A stretch of 64,000 nt of DNA from Tistrella mobilis (GTDB taxonomy: Bacteria; Pseudomonadota; Alphaproteobacteria; Tistrellales; Tistrellaceae): NCBI RefSeq assembly GCF_039634785.1, contig NZ_JBBIAB010000006.1, forward strand, positions 124,001 to 188,000. Direction: 5' to 3'. The notes below the pieces were generated by a model. It did no database searches. It had not been told where the DNA came from and saw nothing but the letters and a program-made list of their open reading frames with translations. This document shows, piece after piece, positions 55,944 to 64,000 of the stretch. How positions within the stretch are numbered: the first letter of the stretch is position 1; each line of letters begins with the position of its first letter. A program made the position numbers and the translations under genes.

Positions 55944-57689
55944 ATGATCTTTGATCAAACAATGCGGGCCGAGCGAGCGATGTCCACCGAGAGCATTCCT
56001 GCCACCGATCCTGCTCCCGTGACCGACCCCTGGCCGGTGGACGAGCCGCGCTCGCTCACCCTCGCCAACCGGACGATGGTCGAGGCGCTGGGGGCGACCG
56101 CGGCGCGCCTGCCCGACCGGACGGCGTTGTTCTATTACGGCGCGACGCTCGACTATGCCGGGCTCGCGGCGGCGGTGGAGCGGCTGGCGGCGGTGCTGGT
56201 CGGCCGTTTCGGGGTGCGGCGGGGCGACCGGGTGCTGATCGCGCTGCAGAACTCGCCGCAGTATGTGATCGCCTATCATGCCGTGCTCAGGGCCGATGCG
56301 GTCGGCGTGCCGGTGAACCCGATGTATCGAAGTGCGGAACTCTCTCACATCCTCGCCGACAGCGGCGCCCGGGTCGCGATCCTGGGCGACGAGCTGGTGG
56401 AGAGTTTTGCGCCGCTATCGGGTGCGGATGGCCCGCTGGAGACGGTGATCGCCGCGCATTACGACGACATGGCGGGCTGGGATCCGCGCTTTCCGAAACC
56501 GGCGGTCATGACCGCCGGCCGGGCGGCGCTGCCCGATGGCTGGTACGACTGGCGGCAGGTGATGGCGCAGGAGACGACGCCGCTGCCGCCGGCCGCGGGC
56601 GGGCCGGACGATCTCTGCCTGATGCCCTATACCTCGGGCTCGACCGGGCGGCCCAAGGCCTGCATGCACACCCATTTGTCGGTGCTGTTCACGGCGGAGG
56701 CGCAGCAGCGGCTTTATCGGATGACTGCCGAAGACGTCGTCACCGCCTTCCTGACCCTGTTCCATGTCGCGGGCATGCAGGCCTCGATGAACGCGGCCCT
56801 GGTTGCGGGCTGCGAAATCGTGCTGATGACCCGCTGGGACCGCGATCTGGTGCCGGTGCTGCTGGCCGGGCGGCGGGTGAGCTTCTGGAACGCGGCGCCT
56901 GCGATGGTGGTCGACGTGCTGGGATCGGACAATTTCGACCCGGCCTGTCTGGATCGGGTGCGGGTGCTGACCGGCGGCGGCGCCGCCATGCCCGAGGCGG
57001 TGGCGGCGGAGCTGAAACAGCGCTACGGCCTGACCTTCATCGAAGGCTATGGCATGACCGAGACCATGTCGCCCACCCATATGAACCCGATGCACGCGCC
57101 CCGGCCGCAATGCCTGGGCATCCCGATCCACGACACCGATGCCCGCATCGTCGACCCCGACACCCTGGCCGAGCTGCCGGTGGGGGAGACGGGCGAAATC
57201 GTGGTGGCCGGGCCGCAGATCCTGAAAGGCTACTGGCGACGCCCCGAGGCCGATGCCGAGGCCTTTTTCGAGCGAGACGGCAAGCGTTTCCTGCGCACCG
57301 GCGATCTGGGCCGGCGCGATGCGGCTGGCTATTTCTACGCCGTCGACCGGCTGAAGCGGATGATCAATGTCGGCGGCTTCAAGGCCTGGCCGGCGGAGAT
57401 CGAGACCACATTGTTCCGCCATCCCGCCATCCGCGACGCCTGCATCATCTCGGTGCCCGACGACCGCCGGGGCGAGGCGGTGAAGGCAGTGATCGTGCTG
57501 AAACCCGAGGCGAAGGGCCGGGTGACGGCAGAGGACATCATCACCTGGGCCCGCGGCGAGCTTGCCGCCTACAAGGTGCCCCGCTTCATCAGCTTCGCCG
57601 ACGACCTGCCGCGCACCGCCACCAACAAGGTCGACTGGCGCAGCCTGCAGGAGGCGGAGCGGGGGCGGCTCAGGCAGACCGGGCCATGA
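55944..57689 (+). CDS. AMP-dependent acyl-CoA ligase
   Basis: About 581 residues, an ANL-superfamily enzyme that activates a carboxylic acid with ATP and joins it to CoA. The P-loop is LMPYTSGSTGRPKACMHTH, the A5 motif FIEGYGMTETMSPTH, A7 FLRTGDLGRRDAAGYFY, A8 RLKRMINVGGFKAWPAEIE, and the catalytic A10 Lys is in LPRTATNKVDW. The start could be 55944, with GAGG upstream, or 55980. A TTTGATCAAA palindrome lies at 55950-55959. The chain-length preference cannot be read. Confidence 0.92.
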   Translation: MIFDQTMRAERAMSTESIPATDPAPVTDPWPVDEPRSLTLANRTMVEALGATAARLPDRTALFYYGATLDYAGLAAAVERLAAVLVGRFGVRRGDRVLIALQNSPQYVIAYHAVLRADAVGVPVNPMYRSAELSHILADSGARVAILGDELVESFAPLSGADGPLETVIAAHYDDMAGWDPRFPKPAVMTAGRAALPDGWYDWRQVMAQETTPLPPAAGGPDDLCLMPYTSGSTGRPKACMHTHLSVLFTAEAQQRLYRMTAEDVVTAFLTLFHVAGMQASMNAALVAGCEIVLMTRWDRDLVPVLLAGRRVSFWNAAPAMVVDVLGSDNFDPACLDRVRVLTGGGAAMPEAVAAELKQRYGLTFIEGYGMTETMSPTHMNPMHAPRPQCLGIPIHDTDARIVDPDTLAELPVGETGEIVVAGPQILKGYWRRPEADAEAFFERDGKRFLRTGDLGRRDAAGYFYAVDRLKRMINVGGFKAWPAEIETTLFRHPAIRDACIISVPDDRRGEAVKAVIVLKPEAKGRVTAEDIITWARGELAAYKVPRFISFADDLPRTATNKVDWRSLQEAERGRLRQTGP

Positions 57690-57867
57690 CCTGCCGCATC
57701 TCGTGCATCACCCGGTCGGTTTCCTCTGAGGCGGTCAGGGATTCGCCGCAGGCCGGGCAGTAATCTGCACGTACCTGCCGTATGACCGTCGTGGTGCCGT
57801 TGCAGGTGAACGTCTGATCGCGCGTGTCGGGTACAAGCTCCGCTGCACCACAAACCGGGCATTTCAT
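57670..57867 (-). CDS. MqsA-like zinc-ribbon protein lacking the HTH domain
   Basis: A 65-residue protein with GGAGG 7 nt before its ATG. MKCPVCGAAELVPDTRDQTF and RADYCPACGESLTASEETDR give the two CxxC pairs of the MqsA/YgiT zinc domain. Normal MqsA antitoxins continue with a 60-residue helix-turn-helix; here the frame stops after EMRQVMARSA. No MqsR toxin gene is next to it. Its end overlaps the convergent acyl-CoA ligase gene by 20 bp. It is either a remnant or a member of the stand-alone YgiT-type zinc finger group. Confidence 0.8.
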   Translation of the reverse strand: MKCPVCGAAELVPDTRDQTFTCNGTTTVIRQVRADYCPACGESLTASEETDRVMHEMRQVMARSA

Positions 57868-57913
57868 CCGGGGACCTCCTTGAACCAGGGGTGGGGGCAA
57901 GAGCGGCAATTCT

Positions 57914-59206
57914 TCACCCCCGCCGCCCGCCCATCAACCGCACTCCGATCACGGCGGCGGCGGCGCCGAAGCAGAGATACCAGGCCGGGGCATGCGGGTC
58001 GCCGGTGACGCCGATCGCCCAGGTGGCGATGAAGGGGGCGAAGCCGCCGAACAGGGTGACGGCGAAATTATAGGCGATGGACATGCCGGTGGCGCGGGTC
58101 TCAGGGGGGAACAGGCCGGCCATGGCGCCGCCGGCCGGGCCGGTGAACGCCGCGATCGGGATGGCCAGCGCCGCCTGGACCAGGATCAGCGTCGGCAGAT
58201 GGGGGAAGCTGGTGAGGGTGGCGAGCGCGGGCCAGCTGGCGGCGAGCAGCACCAGCGCCGCCGCGGTCATCACCGGCTTCGGGCCCCGGCGGTCGGCCAG
58301 GATGGCGAAGCCCGGCACGAAGAGGACGGCAACCGCCAGCGCCACGGCATTGGAGATCAGCGCCCCGTCGGCGGCGATGCCCAGTTCGCGGATGGCATAG
58401 GTCGGCATGTAGACCAGAAAGAAATAGGTGCAGATCGTCCAGAGGATGGTGATGCAGAACCCGGCGAGCGCCGCGCGTGGATGGGCGCGGATGACATGGC
58501 CCGGAGATATCCGGGGGGCCTGAGGATGGCGCGCCGCCTGGCGGGCGGCGAATTCCGGCGGCTCTTCGGTGTGGCGGCGGATGTACCAGCCGATCGGCCC
58601 GATGACCAGGCCGACCATGAACGGCACCCGCCAGCCCCAGGCCTCGACCTCGGCGGGGGAGAGCAGGCCGGTGACCAGCGCGCCGGTCAGCGAGCCGGCG
58701 AGCAGCGCCGTCAGCTGGGTCATCTGCTGGAAACTGGCCTGGACCATGCGGCGGCCGGGCCCGGCATATTCCACCAGCCAGGCGGTGGCGACCCCCATTT
58801 CACCCCCCGCCGAGAAGCCCTGGATCAGGCGGCCGATCACGATCAGCACCGGCGCCCAGAGGCCGATCTGGGCATGGGTGGGGGCGAAGGCGATGAGGGC
58901 GGTGCCGAAGACCATGGTGGTGATCGTCAGGCTGAGCGCCGCCTTGCGGCCGCGCCGGTCGGCCAGCGTGCCCAGCACCAGCGCACCCACCGGCCGCATG
59001 GCGAAGCCCACCCCGAAGGTCGCGACCGCCAGCAGCAGCGAGGTCCAGTCCGAGCCGGTCGGGAAGAACAGTTTCGCGATCACCACGGCGAAATAGCCGT
59101 AGACCGCGAAATCATACCATTCCAGCAGGCAGCCCACCGTCGCCGCGATGATCGGCCTGAGGCGCCGCCGCCGCGTGGCGGCGACCGGTAGTGGTATCGT
59201 GGACAT
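57914..59206 (-). CDS. MFS transporter, metabolite:H+ symporter type
   Basis: About 430 residues and twelve hydrophobic segments. IIAATVGCLLEWYDFAVYGY is the family N-terminus (ProP/ShiA/KgtP group), ADRRGRKAALS is motif A, and IQGFSAGGEMGVATAWLVEY is the conserved helix 4. Such proteins import dicarboxylates, osmolytes or aromatic acids; the substrate is unknown. I start at the ATG at 59206, which has GGAGAGGG upstream. Confidence 0.92.
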   Translation of the reverse strand: MSTIPLPVAATRRRRLRPIIAATVGCLLEWYDFAVYGYFAVVIAKLFFPTGSDWTSLLLAVATFGVGFAMRPVGALVLGTLADRRGRKAALSLTITTMVFGTALIAFAPTHAQIGLWAPVLIVIGRLIQGFSAGGEMGVATAWLVEYAGPGRRMVQASFQQMTQLTALLAGSLTGALVTGLLSPAEVEAWGWRVPFMVGLVIGPIGWYIRRHTEEPPEFAARQAARHPQAPRISPGHVIRAHPRAALAGFCITILWTICTYFFLVYMPTYAIRELGIAADGALISNAVALAVAVLFVPGFAILADRRGPKPVMTAAALVLLAASWPALATLTSFPHLPTLILVQAALAIPIAAFTGPAGGAMAGLFPPETRATGMSIAYNFAVTLFGGFAPFIATWAIGVTGDPHAPAWYLCFGAAAAVIGVRLMGGRRG

Positions 59207-59305
59207 GGGCGCGCCCTCTCCGCTGGTGCCCGTTATCAACCTATGATTATATGTCGGGCGAAAGGGCGCAAGCCCGTTGACCTGAGGCCTGGCAGTGCAT
59301 GTTGG

Positions 59306-59835
59306 TCAGGCGGAAGGCCGGCAAAAGAGGTCGGTGCGGGCCGGATGTATGCCGGGTTTGCAGATCGTGATCGGCTGCCCGCTTCTGGTGAGGAACTGTT
59401 TCGTCAGCTTGAGCAGACCGTTATCGAAGGTATGGAGTTCGGTGATGTTCCAGTCGACGGCCGTTGCCACGTAGACGGCATCTTTCGGGCGGCAGTAGGG
59501 CTTCCCCTTTGCGGGTCGCTTTTGGATAATGGCACGGGCCTGGTGCGCCAGAACCGTGTCCAGAGCTGCCACTTGTATGTAATCGTGGTCAAAATAGGCG
59601 CCGATTGTGTCCGACGTTACTTTGTCCGCACATCAGAGCGACCGCAAACCTCGACCAGGGCCAGAGCGGGGGTGACGATTTCAACCACACCACGCATGGC
59701 GGCCTTTTGCACATCACCGGCCATGGTTCCCCGATCTTCGATAACGTTTCCTGCCGTATCCCGGATTTTTTCATCGCTGATCAGTGCGATCCATGACGCA
59801 GCATCCCATACGACCTGCCTAGCGGAGACGGCCAT
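59306..59835 (-). pseudogene. PIN-domain toxin gene broken by a one-base frameshift
   Basis: The first part (59835 to about 59617) reads MAVSARQVVWDAASWIALIS and ends VEVCGRSDVRTK followed by TAA at 59612-59614 region. A second part, one frame away, reads VTSDTIGAYFDHDYIQVAAL and contains CRPKDAVYVATAVDWNITEL, the C-terminal half of a PIN domain with its acidic residue. Adding one A to the ACAAAG run near 59618 would restore a single protein of about 176 residues. The start overlaps the end of the upstream unknown gene by 17 bp. It is a pseudogene unless the deletion is a sequencing error. Confidence 0.75.
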
Positions 59836-60670
59836 TCCGTAGCGCCCTCAGATAGTCCTCGGTGCCGAGCCCGCCGGTGAAGTCGGGGTCGATGATCTGC
59901 TTAAGATCCGGCAGGTCCTGCCTGTCCGGCATGATACGAACATGTTCCGCCTGGATATGGTCGAGGTCATGAGGGCGCCTGTAATGCAGGGTCCCACGCA
60001 CCTGCAGGCGCCGTCCGGAGAAGACCTCCGCGATTTCACGCCGGGCAATGTCCCGGGCAGCCTCTGCCGTCAGGATGCATTTGATGCGCTGGCCGGTCCG
60101 GCGGCTGCGGATGAAGAGTTCATGCCGGCCTCGCGTGTGCGGATGAAGCCCGTCATGGTAACCCTCTACCGTCCCGCGCTCGGTATATGCTTCAACGCGT
60201 GGCCGGAGCAGCGTTGCCACGTGATCCGCCAGCTGCCCCGCCCCCTCGGCGGTGAGCTTGAACTCTCCGGCTTCATCTCCCCAGTCGATCACGGTCTCGG
60301 CCAGTCCACCGGACACCCGGTCAGCCAGGCGCCTGGCACAGGCAAGAACATCCTGATCGAAACAGACGGGTCGTTCAGCGCCGGTTTGAAGAGAGGCAAG
60401 GCCGGCTGCAGCCATCGCCTTCACGTTCAGGGCCCGCGCCTCGATATTGACGCCTGCCTTTCGGGGGAAGGGAGTTGCTTCAATAGCGATGGGACTGTTG
60501 GTTGTCGCCCGGGTCACCCGCCATTCAATGATGTTCTCCCCATCACCCGACGCGCGTTCTACGCCTTTGATGATGCCGATCAGATCGCGAAGTTGGCCCG
60601 CAAAGTCATCGACCGCGGGCGCCTCACCATCTTTGCTTCCTCTGATCCTGAACCTGACTGGCTGCACCAT
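59819..60670 (-). CDS. unknown protein, upstream partner of the PIN gene
   Basis: About 283 residues from the ATG at 60670; an in-frame GTG at 60721 gives a longer form. I recognise no family. It starts MVQPVRFRIRGSKDGEAPAV, has no membrane segment or signal peptide, and ends DYLRALRNGRLR. The middle contains VIDWGDEAGEFKLTAEGAG and SGRRLQVRGTLHYRRPHDLD. It overlaps the PIN-domain gene, the usual layout of a toxin-antitoxin pair, but it is much longer than a normal antitoxin. Base composition here is less GC-rich than in the neighbouring genes. Confidence 0.6.
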   Translation of the reverse strand: MVQPVRFRIRGSKDGEAPAVDDFAGQLRDLIGIIKGVERASGDGENIIEWRVTRATTNSPIAIEATPFPRKAGVNIEARALNVKAMAAAGLASLQTGAERPVCFDQDVLACARRLADRVSGGLAETVIDWGDEAGEFKLTAEGAGQLADHVATLLRPRVEAYTERGTVEGYHDGLHPHTRGRHELFIRSRRTGQRIKCILTAEAARDIARREIAEVFSGRRLQVRGTLHYRRPHDLDHIQAEHVRIMPDRQDLPDLKQIIDPDFTGGLGTEDYLRALRNGRLR

Positions 60671-60992
60671 GGCGGCTTTTCCAACGGCGGGATGACATCT
60701 GGCCAGGTCGTGGTACTTCACACCATGACGGGGTTATTTCGGAAGATCTTTCCGCAGCACTACCGCAAGGAGCAGGTTTTTCAAAACCTATGGTCGAATA
60801 CGATAGATTTATAAAATACGTCTTTATCGTGCCGACGTCAATTTCATCACTCGGCAGGCAATATCCCCCCATCAGGCCGTGGCCTTAGGCGAAGGGTCGC
60901 ATCCGCGGGAGACGGGAGGGGAGGAGATGCTGTCTCCCGCGGATGCAGGGGCGGTGGAGATCGGATCGGGAGCTACCGGGGAGGAGCCGTCC
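60671..60992. other. intergenic region with AT-rich promoter patch and long hairpin
   Basis: No gene is seen in about 320 bp. Around 60775-60830 the sequence is AT-rich (GATAGATTTATAAAATACG) and probably holds the promoter of the unknown gene. A 15-bp perfect inverted repeat lies at 60899-60946 next to the end of hyuB. Confidence 0.5.
60899..60946. repeat. perfect 15-bp inverted repeat downstream of hyuB
   Basis: GCATCCGCGGGAGAC (60899-60913) and its exact complement at 60932-60946 flank an 18-nt purine-rich loop. It is 47 bp after the hyuB stop and could fold in the 3-prime end of the hyuAB mRNA, but no T-run follows on either strand. It may stabilise the mRNA or aid rho-type termination. 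Confidence 0.6.
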
Positions 60993-62606
60993 TCATTCCG
61001 CCGCCGCAATCCCGGCGGCGGTGCCATAGCCGCCACCGCCGGGGGTTTCGAAGATGACCTTGTCGCCGCGCTTCAGCGCGATATTGGCCTTGCCGGGCAG
61101 GTCGGTCCGGCTGCCGTCGGGGCGCAGCAGGGTGGCACGGGCCGGGGCGCCGGGCTGGCCGCCTTTCAGGCCATAGGGCGGCACGATCCGGCGTTCGAAC
61201 ATGGTGGTCAGCGACATGCCGTCGGTCAGCACCTCGTAGATCCGGATCTGGCCTTCGCCACCCTTGTGCGCGCCGCCGCCGCCCGAGCCGCGGCGGAGGG
61301 TCTGGCGTTCCAGGCGGAGCAGGTATTCCGCCTCGATCACCTCGACGGGCGTGTTCATGACATTGGTCAGGTGGACGCGGACCACGCTCATGCCGTCGCG
61401 GTCGATGCGCGCACCCTCGCCGCCGCCATGGGGTTCGTAAAAGGTCGCCCAGCGGCCATGGGGGCCGGGGCCGCTGAAGATCAGCAGCCCGGCCGAGGTG
61501 TTGCCGCCGGCGGTCATCCGATCGCCCAGCACCGGTTCGAAGGCCATGAACAGGGCGTCGACGGCACGCTGCGAGGTTTCGTGATTGCCGCCGACCACCG
61601 GCTTGTCGGGGCCGGGGTCGAGCACCGAGCCCGGGCGGGTGACGATTTCAAGCGGCCGGTAGCAGCCGCCATTGGGCTGGATGGCCGCACCCGCCAGCGA
61701 TTTCACCACATAGAAGACCGCGGCGCCCGCGATCGAGGGCGTGGTGTTGAGCGGGCCTGCGATCGCATCATCGGTGCCCGACCAGTCGAAGCGGGCCCGA
61801 TCGCCCGAAATCTCGACCCGCACCCGGATCGCCACCGGCCGGTCGCCCGGCCCGCCATCGTCCAGATAGTCGACGCCTTCATAGACCCCGTCGGGCAGGG
61901 CCCGGATCGCGGCGCGCATCTGGGCTTCCGAGATGTCCTGAAGGGCGGCCATGGCGGCGGCGACCGTGTCGGCGCCGTGGCGTTCGACGATTTCCAGGAT
62001 CCGGCGCTCGGCGACCCGGGTTGCCGCCACCTGGGCCAGCAGGTCGCCCTCGCGTTCGGCGGCGCCGCGGACATTGGCCAGGATCAGGCCGATCTTCTCG
62101 TGGTCGGGCTGGTCGCCGGCGAAGATCCGGGTCGGCGGGATCCGCATGCCTTCCATCCAGGCATCGGTGGCGGCGGCGTAATAGCTGCCGGGCGCCGCCC
62201 CGCCGATATCGGCCCAATGGGCAAGCTGAACCGAGAAGGCGAGCAGACGATCGCCGGCGAAGACCGGGCGGATCACCTTGACGTCGGGCAGATGGTTGCC
62301 GCCGACATCGGGCAGGTTGAGGATCCAGACATCGCCGGGCGCCAGACGTTCGGCCGGCACCCTGTCCAGGAAGGCGCGGATGGTGAAGGCCATCACGCCC
62401 AGATGCACCGGCACGTCATGGCCCTGGGCGATCAGCCCGCCTTCGTGGTCGGTCAGGGCCGAGGACAGGTCCCCCGCCTCGCGCAGCAGCGGCGACCGGG
62501 CCGAGCGCATCACCACCAGCGACATCTCCTCGGCGGCCGAGGTGAGGGCGTTGCGGATGATCTCGACGACGAAGGGATCGACGGTGGTGGGGAGATCGGT
62601 GCTCAT
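60993..62606 (-). CDS. hyuB: hydantoinase B / oxoprolinase family subunit
   Basis: About 537 residues, the B subunit of ATP-dependent hydantoinase, 5-oxoprolinase or acetone-carboxylase-like enzymes. [21 protein letters not shown] is the start, with GGGAGC upstream. [16 protein letters not shown]-like (seen as [20 protein letters not shown]), [11 protein letters not shown], and [15 protein letters not shown] are typical. It begins 4 nt after the hyuA stop and works as a complex with it, hydrolysing a cyclic amide with ATP. The exact substrate is open. Confidence 0.92.
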   Translation of the reverse strand: MSTDLPTTVDPFVVEIIRNALTSAAEEMSLVVMRSARSPLLREAGDLSSALTDHEGGLIAQGHDVPVHLGVMAFTIRAFLDRVPAERLAPGDVWILNLPDVGGNHLPDVKVIRPVFAGDRLLAFSVQLAHWADIGGAAPGSYYAAATDAWMEGMRIPPTRIFAGDQPDHEKIGLILANVRGAAEREGDLLAQVAATRVAERRILEIVERHGADTVAAAMAALQDISEAQMRAAIRALPDGVYEGVDYLDDGGPGDRPVAIRVRVEISGDRARFDWSGTDDAIAGPLNTTPSIAGAAVFYVVKSLAGAAIQPNGGCYRPLEIVTRPGSVLDPGPDKPVVGGNHETSQRAVDALFMAFEPVLGDRMTAGGNTSAGLLIFSGPGPHGRWATFYEPHGGGEGARIDRDGMSVVRVHLTNVMNTPVEVIEAEYLLRLERQTLRRGSGGGGAHKGGEGQIRIYEVLTDGMSLTTMFERRIVPPYGLKGGQPGAPARATLLRPDGSRTDLPGKANIALKRGDKVIFETPGGGGYGTAAGIAAAE

Positions 62607-62610
62607 GGGC

Positions 62611-64000
62611 TCAGCTCCCGGTCGCAAGGCGGATGTGCAGATGGCCGAACCGGTCGGTCCAGGCGGTGGCGCCGGGTTCGACCACCACGGTCGAGACCGC
62701 ATCCTCGATGATCGCCGGGCCTTGGACCTTCAGATCGACGGGCAGGCGGTCGCGGTCGATGCGCGGCGTGTCGACCGGGCCGGTGCCGTCGAACCAGCAG
62801 GTGTTGCGGGAATTGACCGGCAGGTCTGCCCCGGACCCGGCGGCGGTCACCGGGGCGGCGGCGATCCGGGTCGCCGGCACCGAGGCGCGCACGCGGATGG
62901 ATTCCACCTCCCAGGGCTCGTCGGTGGCATAGCCGTAGAGCCGGAGATGGGCCTGATGGAAGGCGCGGGTGATGTCGTCCGCCGCCCGCATGCCGGCGAC
63001 CGGCACCTCGACCGCGTCGGACTGGCCGACATAGCGCAGCAGGGCGGTTTCGGCGGCGGTGATCAGCCCGGCGTCGATCCCGGCCTCGACCAGCGGCTCG
63101 GCCGCCTGGGCGCGGAGTTCGGCGAGCGCCGCATCGAAACGGTCTTCCGACCAGTCGCTGCGTTTCAGGCGCACGGTGCGCTGAAGCGTGAAGGAGGGCT
63201 CGGCCGAAATGCAGCCATAGGCCGAGAAGCCGCCCGAGACGCCCGGCACCAGGATGCTGTCGATGCCGACCTCGCGGGCGAGGCCGCAGGCATGCATCGG
63301 GCCGGCGCCGCCGAAGGCGATCAGCGTGCAGCCGCGGATGTCGACACCGCGTTCCACCGTCACCCGGCGGAGCGCCCGGGCCATGACCGCATTGGCGACC
63401 TGGACCACGCCGAGGGCCGTGCCGTGGGTGTCGCGGCCCAGCGCCTCGCCGATCGGCGCCAGCACCTTCGCCGCCGCGTCGAGATCGAGCCGGATGGAGC
63501 CGCCCAGAACCCGGTCGGGATCCAGATAGCCCAGGATGGCATTGGCATCGGTGATGGTGGGCCGGGCACCGCCGCGGGCATAGACCGCGGGGCCCGGATC
63601 GGCACCGGCGCTGTCGGGGCCGATGGTCAGCCCGCCATGGGCGGCGCGCACGATCGAGCCGCCGCCGGCACCGATCGATTCGATCGCGACCATCGGCTGG
63701 CGCACCGGCCGGCCGGCGAGCCGGCGGTTGCTCGCGATCTCGACCACGCCGTCGACGATCAGCGAGACATCGGTGGTGGTGCCGCCCATGTCGAAGGCGA
63801 GGGCATGGGAGATGCCGGCTTCGGCCGCGGCCCCCGCGGCAGCGGCCGCCCCCGCTGCGGGACCCGACATCGCGAGCGAGAGCGGCCGTGCCCGCGCGGC
63901 GGCCAGAGAGGTCATGCCGCCCGCGGAGTGGAAGAGATGGACATGGGTGCCCGCCGGCACATGGCCGGCCAGCCGCTCGACATAGGTGGAGGCGAGCGGC
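62611..64000 (-). CDS. hyuA: hydantoinase A / oxoprolinase family subunit, N-terminus outside window
   Basis: The frame is open to the window edge, giving about 462 C-terminal residues of a protein normally near 680-700. HALAFDMGGTTTDVSLIVDG is the ASKHA-type nucleotide-binding motif, IESIGAGGGSIV and IAFGGAGPMHACGLAREVG are family signatures. The C-terminal domain ends VVVEPGATAWTDRFGHLHI. It pairs with hyuB 4 nt downstream. The missing part lies beyond 64000. Confidence 0.92.
   Translation of the reverse strand, partial: PLASTYVERLAGHVPAGTHVHLFHSAGGMTSLAAARARPLSLAMSGPAAGAAAAAGAAAEAGISHALAFDMGGTTTDVSLIVDGVVEIASNRRLAGRPVRQPMVAIESIGAGGGSIVRAAHGGLTIGPDSAGADPGPAVYARGGARPTITDANAILGYLDPDRVLGGSIRLDLDAAAKVLAPIGEALGRDTHGTALGVVQVANAVMARALRRVTVERGVDIRGCTLIAFGGAGPMHACGLAREVGIDSILVPGVSGGFSAYGCISAEPSFTLQRTVRLKRSDWSEDRFDAALAELRAQAAEPLVEAGIDAGLITAAETALLRYVGQSDAVEVPVAGMRAADDITRAFHQAHLRLYGYATDEPWEVESIRVRASVPATRIAAAPVTAAGSGADLPVNSRNTCWFDGTGPVDTPRIDRDRLPVDLKVQGPAIIEDAVSTVVVEPGATAWTDRFGHLHIRLATGS

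Noticed and set aside
59602-59630. Programmed -1 frameshift in the PIN gene.
   Set aside because: The ACAAAG sequence lacks a proper slippery heptamer and there is no obvious downstream stem; a single-base loss is simpler.

Overview
The window is a 64 kb piece of a high-GC bacterial chromosome. Gene content (MmsA/PreTA-type pyrimidine catabolism, BMP-type ABC transporter, PchR-like regulator, type I-C CRISPR-Cas, many MFS/SDR/AraC genes) and codon use point to an alphaproteobacterium, probably a Rhodospirillales-type organism such as Tistrella. That assignment is an inference from style, not from a marker gene. No rRNA or tRNA gene and no insertion sequence was recognised.

Left part (1-31 kb): a Fur-box-preceded PchR/AraC regulator and an MFS exporter at the edge; an aldo/keto reductase-TetR pair behind two striking inverted repeats; a hydrolase/OsmC fusion gene; a hicAB toxin-antitoxin pair; and an eight-gene minus-strand cluster at 7.5-15.4 kb. 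That cluster holds a 2-oxoglutarate/Fe(II) oxygenase, a VOC protein, a BMP-family nucleoside-type ABC transporter and AMP nucleosidase. Its upstream region carries a RutR-like operator, a sigma-54-like promoter and tandem palindromes. Next come an orphan tail-spike-like beta-helix protein, several regulator-enzyme divergent pairs (HxlR/nitronate monooxygenase, PaiB/MocR, trans-sulfuration enzyme/AraC), a pirin, and a photolyase-like FAD protein coupled to a DCC-family protein.

Centre (28.9-37.3 kb): a complete type I-C cas operon (cas3-cas5c-cas8c-cas7c-cas4-cas1-cas2) with no CRISPR array in the window. The 201 bp between cas3 and cas5c contain a solitary degenerate type I-C repeat. It is followed by a spacer-like sequence whose first 14 bases match, at 13 positions, a site just upstream of the predicted cas5c promoter. 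That site carries a perfect TTC PAM, and the one mismatch is at position 12, a base flipped out in type I R-loops. This has every visible hallmark of a crRNA-like RNA that directs Cascade to its own operon, and it is the main discovery candidate of the window.

Right part (37.5-64 kb): a FitAB/VapBC-type toxin-antitoxin pair; then a RutR-like TetR regulator divergent from a full reductive pyrimidine-degradation operon (MmsA, beta-ureidopropionase-type amidohydrolase, PreT, PreA, NCS1 permease, dihydropyrimidinase), with a RutR-like box over the predicted -35. A similar box upstream of the 15 kb oxygenase-transporter cluster suggests that one regulator links nucleoside import, pyrimidine oxidation and ring reduction. 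After a terminator follow a PAS histidine kinase, two hydrolases, a GlxA-type regulator, a methyltransferase, an SDR, an acyl-CoA ligase, a truncated MqsA-like zinc protein and an MFS transporter. A small lower-GC accessory islet has a frameshifted PIN toxin and an unknown partner. The window ends in a hydantoinase/oxoprolinase hyuBA pair cut by the edge.
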